NCBI RefSeq assembly: GCF_001402875.1
Contig: NZ_CP012946.1
Coordinates: 2,210,001-2,274,000, forward strand
DNA: 64,000 nt
From: Blastochloris viridis
Lineage (GTDB): Bacteria; Pseudomonadota; Alphaproteobacteria; Rhizobiales; Xanthobacteraceae
Direction of reading: 5' to 3'
The notes beneath the pieces are model-generated. The model was not told the DNA's origin. It saw nothing but the letters and a program-made list of their open reading frames with translations, and made no database searches. A program made the translations under genes and the position numbers. Numbering within the stretch: the stretch's first letter is position 1; every line of letters starts with the position of its first letter. Positions 62,890 through 64,000 of the stretch are shown here, in pieces.

Positions 62890-64000
62890 ATGACCGAGCA
62901 AGCAAAAGACGGCGCGGACTTTGCTCCTCCTGTCAGGGGGTCGGCTGGTCAGGGCCTCCTCAATCGCCGTTCGGTGCTGAGCAGTGCTGCCGTGACATTC
63001 GGGCTCGCCATCGCTGCGGGAGCAAAGATCGGGGAAGCCTATGGGGTTGGCGTCAGACTGCCGGATCTGCCGCCCGAGTTTCGCGACTTTCCGATCTGCC
63101 GCGCCTCGACACGGATCGATGTCCCCGATCCGAAAGGGCCGCCGCGCAAGATCCGGTTTGCCTACAACGGCACGGGCATCTGCACCGCGGCGGTGCCGGT
63201 TGCGCTTCACCGAGGCTATTTCACCCGGCATAATCTGGATGTCGAATTTGTTCAGCTCGCCGGCTCGATCGATCAGATGTTGCAGGCGCTGGCCACCGAC
63301 AAGGCCGACGCCGGCGTCAGCATGGCGCTCAACTGGCTCAAGCCACTGGAAGGTGGCTTCGACGTCAAGCTGACCACCGGGATGCATGGCGGCTGCACGC
63401 GACTGCTCGTGCATCGCGATTCCGGAATCACCGATATTGCCCAGTTGCGCGGCAGAAGCATCGGGGTCAGCAACCTCGCCGGCACGCCGCGGCACTTTTT
63501 CTCGGTGATGCTGGCGGACAAGGGGCTCAATCCTGACAAAGATGTCGAGTGGCGGGAATTCCCGGCTGATCTACTGCCGGTGGCGTTGCAGCGCGGCGAG
63601 GTGAATGCGCTGGCCGACTCCGATCCCGCCGTGTGGCTGGCACGCCTGCGCAGCAACGGCGAGTTGGTGGAGATCGCCTCGAACCTGTCCGGCGATTACG
63701 CCAATCTCACCTGTTGTGTGTTGGGTATCCGCGCATCCCTGCTGCGGGAGGACCGTGCAGTCGCCGCGGCATTGACCGCGGCCAGTCTGGAGGCCGCCGC
63801 ACACGTTGCCGCCAATCCAGACGACGCCGCGGCGGTGTTTGCACCATACACTCCGAAAGTTCCGGTCGGCGAACTCGCCGCCATGCTGCGCAGTCACACC
63901 CACGATCATCATCCGGCGGGCGATGAACTGCGCAAGGAACTGGTTCGGATCATCACCGATTTGAAACGTGCCTCCGTCCTCAGACAGAGCACCGATCCGA
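62890..64000 (+). CDS. ABC transporter substrate-binding protein (sulfonate/nitrate/taurine type), 3' end outside window
   Basis: At least 370 residues, open to the last base. Start ATG 62890 follows AAGGAGG. A Tat-like signal lies at about 23-45 (NRRSVLSSAAVTFGLAIAAG). The SsuA/TauA/NrtA-type fold follows: IRFAYNGTGICTAAVPVALH, YFTRHNLDVEFVQLAGSIDQ, and the GVSNLAGTPRHFFSVMLADK and NPDKDVEWREFPADLLPVAL segments. Divergent from the Fcc/Sox operon, so a sulfur-containing ligand is a reasonable guess, but nitrate, cyanate or aliphatic amines are possible. Permease and ATPase genes would be expected to the right. Confidence 0.88.
   Translation, partial: MTEQAKDGADFAPPVRGSAGQGLLNRRSVLSSAAVTFGLAIAAGAKIGEAYGVGVRLPDLPPEFRDFPICRASTRIDVPDPKGPPRKIRFAYNGTGICTAAVPVALHRGYFTRHNLDVEFVQLAGSIDQMLQALATDKADAGVSMALNWLKPLEGGFDVKLTTGMHGGCTRLLVHRDSGITDIAQLRGRSIGVSNLAGTPRHFFSVMLADKGLNPDKDVEWREFPADLLPVALQRGEVNALADSDPAVWLARLRSNGELVEIASNLSGDYANLTCCVLGIRASLLREDRAVAAALTAASLEAAAHVAANPDDAAAVFAPYTPKVPVGELAAMLRSHTHDHHPAGDELRKELVRIITDLKRASVLRQSTDP

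Overview
The window is GC-rich (about two thirds G+C) chromosomal DNA from an alphaproteobacterium, most probably a Hyphomicrobiales (Rhizobiales) organism close to the purple non-sulfur or Bradyrhizobium-like lineages. This rests on the SecD-SecF fusion, the APS-reductase cys operon with DUF2849 and DUF934 partners, a palindromic repeat of the type common in Bradyrhizobium and Rhodopseudomonas, flavocytochrome c/SoxYZ sulfur genes and a nitrogenase-like gene pair. I cannot name the species.

Layout. 1-3.3 kb: 3' part of an RND efflux pump gene and soxR. 3.5-5.5 kb: an IS1182-type insertion sequence, a decayed patch resembling plasmid-type DNA seen again near 39 kb, and a threonine-synthase remnant. 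5.6-8.5 kb: a NifD/NifK-like pair, no NifH or NifB in sight. 9-13.5 kb: MFS exporter plus an amino-acid ABC transporter whose permease and ATPase are fused. 14.4-17.7 kb: a second polar amino-acid ABC operon, with a strong hairpin over the ATPase start. 17.7-27.9 kb: two divergent operons. One holds a branched-chain-type ABC transporter with a three-subunit FAD/2Fe-2S amino-acid dehydrogenase; the other holds a non-canonical M19 dipeptidase-like protein, a small unknown and an FAD oxidoreductase. 28-32.3 kb: an orphan MetQ-like protein, a GlcD-type oxidase and a PLP aminotransferase.

32.5-41.1 kb is a mobile, decayed segment: an oligopeptide-type ATPase gene cut by an IS21 element, then plasmid-type genes (helicase/methylase N-terminus, DUF1419, DUF3991/Toprim), transposase and integrase scraps, and an N-terminally truncated IS256 transposase. 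The two IS21 flanks do not belong together, so the element marks a rearrangement junction.

41.2-46 kb: secDF, cysteine synthase with an Lrp/AsnC regulator. 46.2-54.7 kb: an eight-gene assimilatory sulfate operon (cysA, truncated cysG, DUF2849, sulfite reductase, cysH, DUF934, cysD, cysNC). 55.8-58.6 kb: DUF2946 protein and an OprC-like copper TonB receptor. 58.6-62.3 kb: a compact sulfur-oxidation operon (thiosulfate-type transporter, cytochrome c, FccB, SoxY, SoxZ), divergent from a substrate-binding protein gene that runs off the window end.

Themes: sulfur metabolism (assimilatory and oxidative), uptake of amino acids and related nitrogen compounds, and repeated insertion-sequence activity. 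The most unusual items are the orphan nitrogenase-like pair, the metal-ligand-poor M19 protein, the SoxYZ-Fcc mini-cluster, the CysG with half a methyltransferase domain, and the hairpin that buries a ribosome-binding site.
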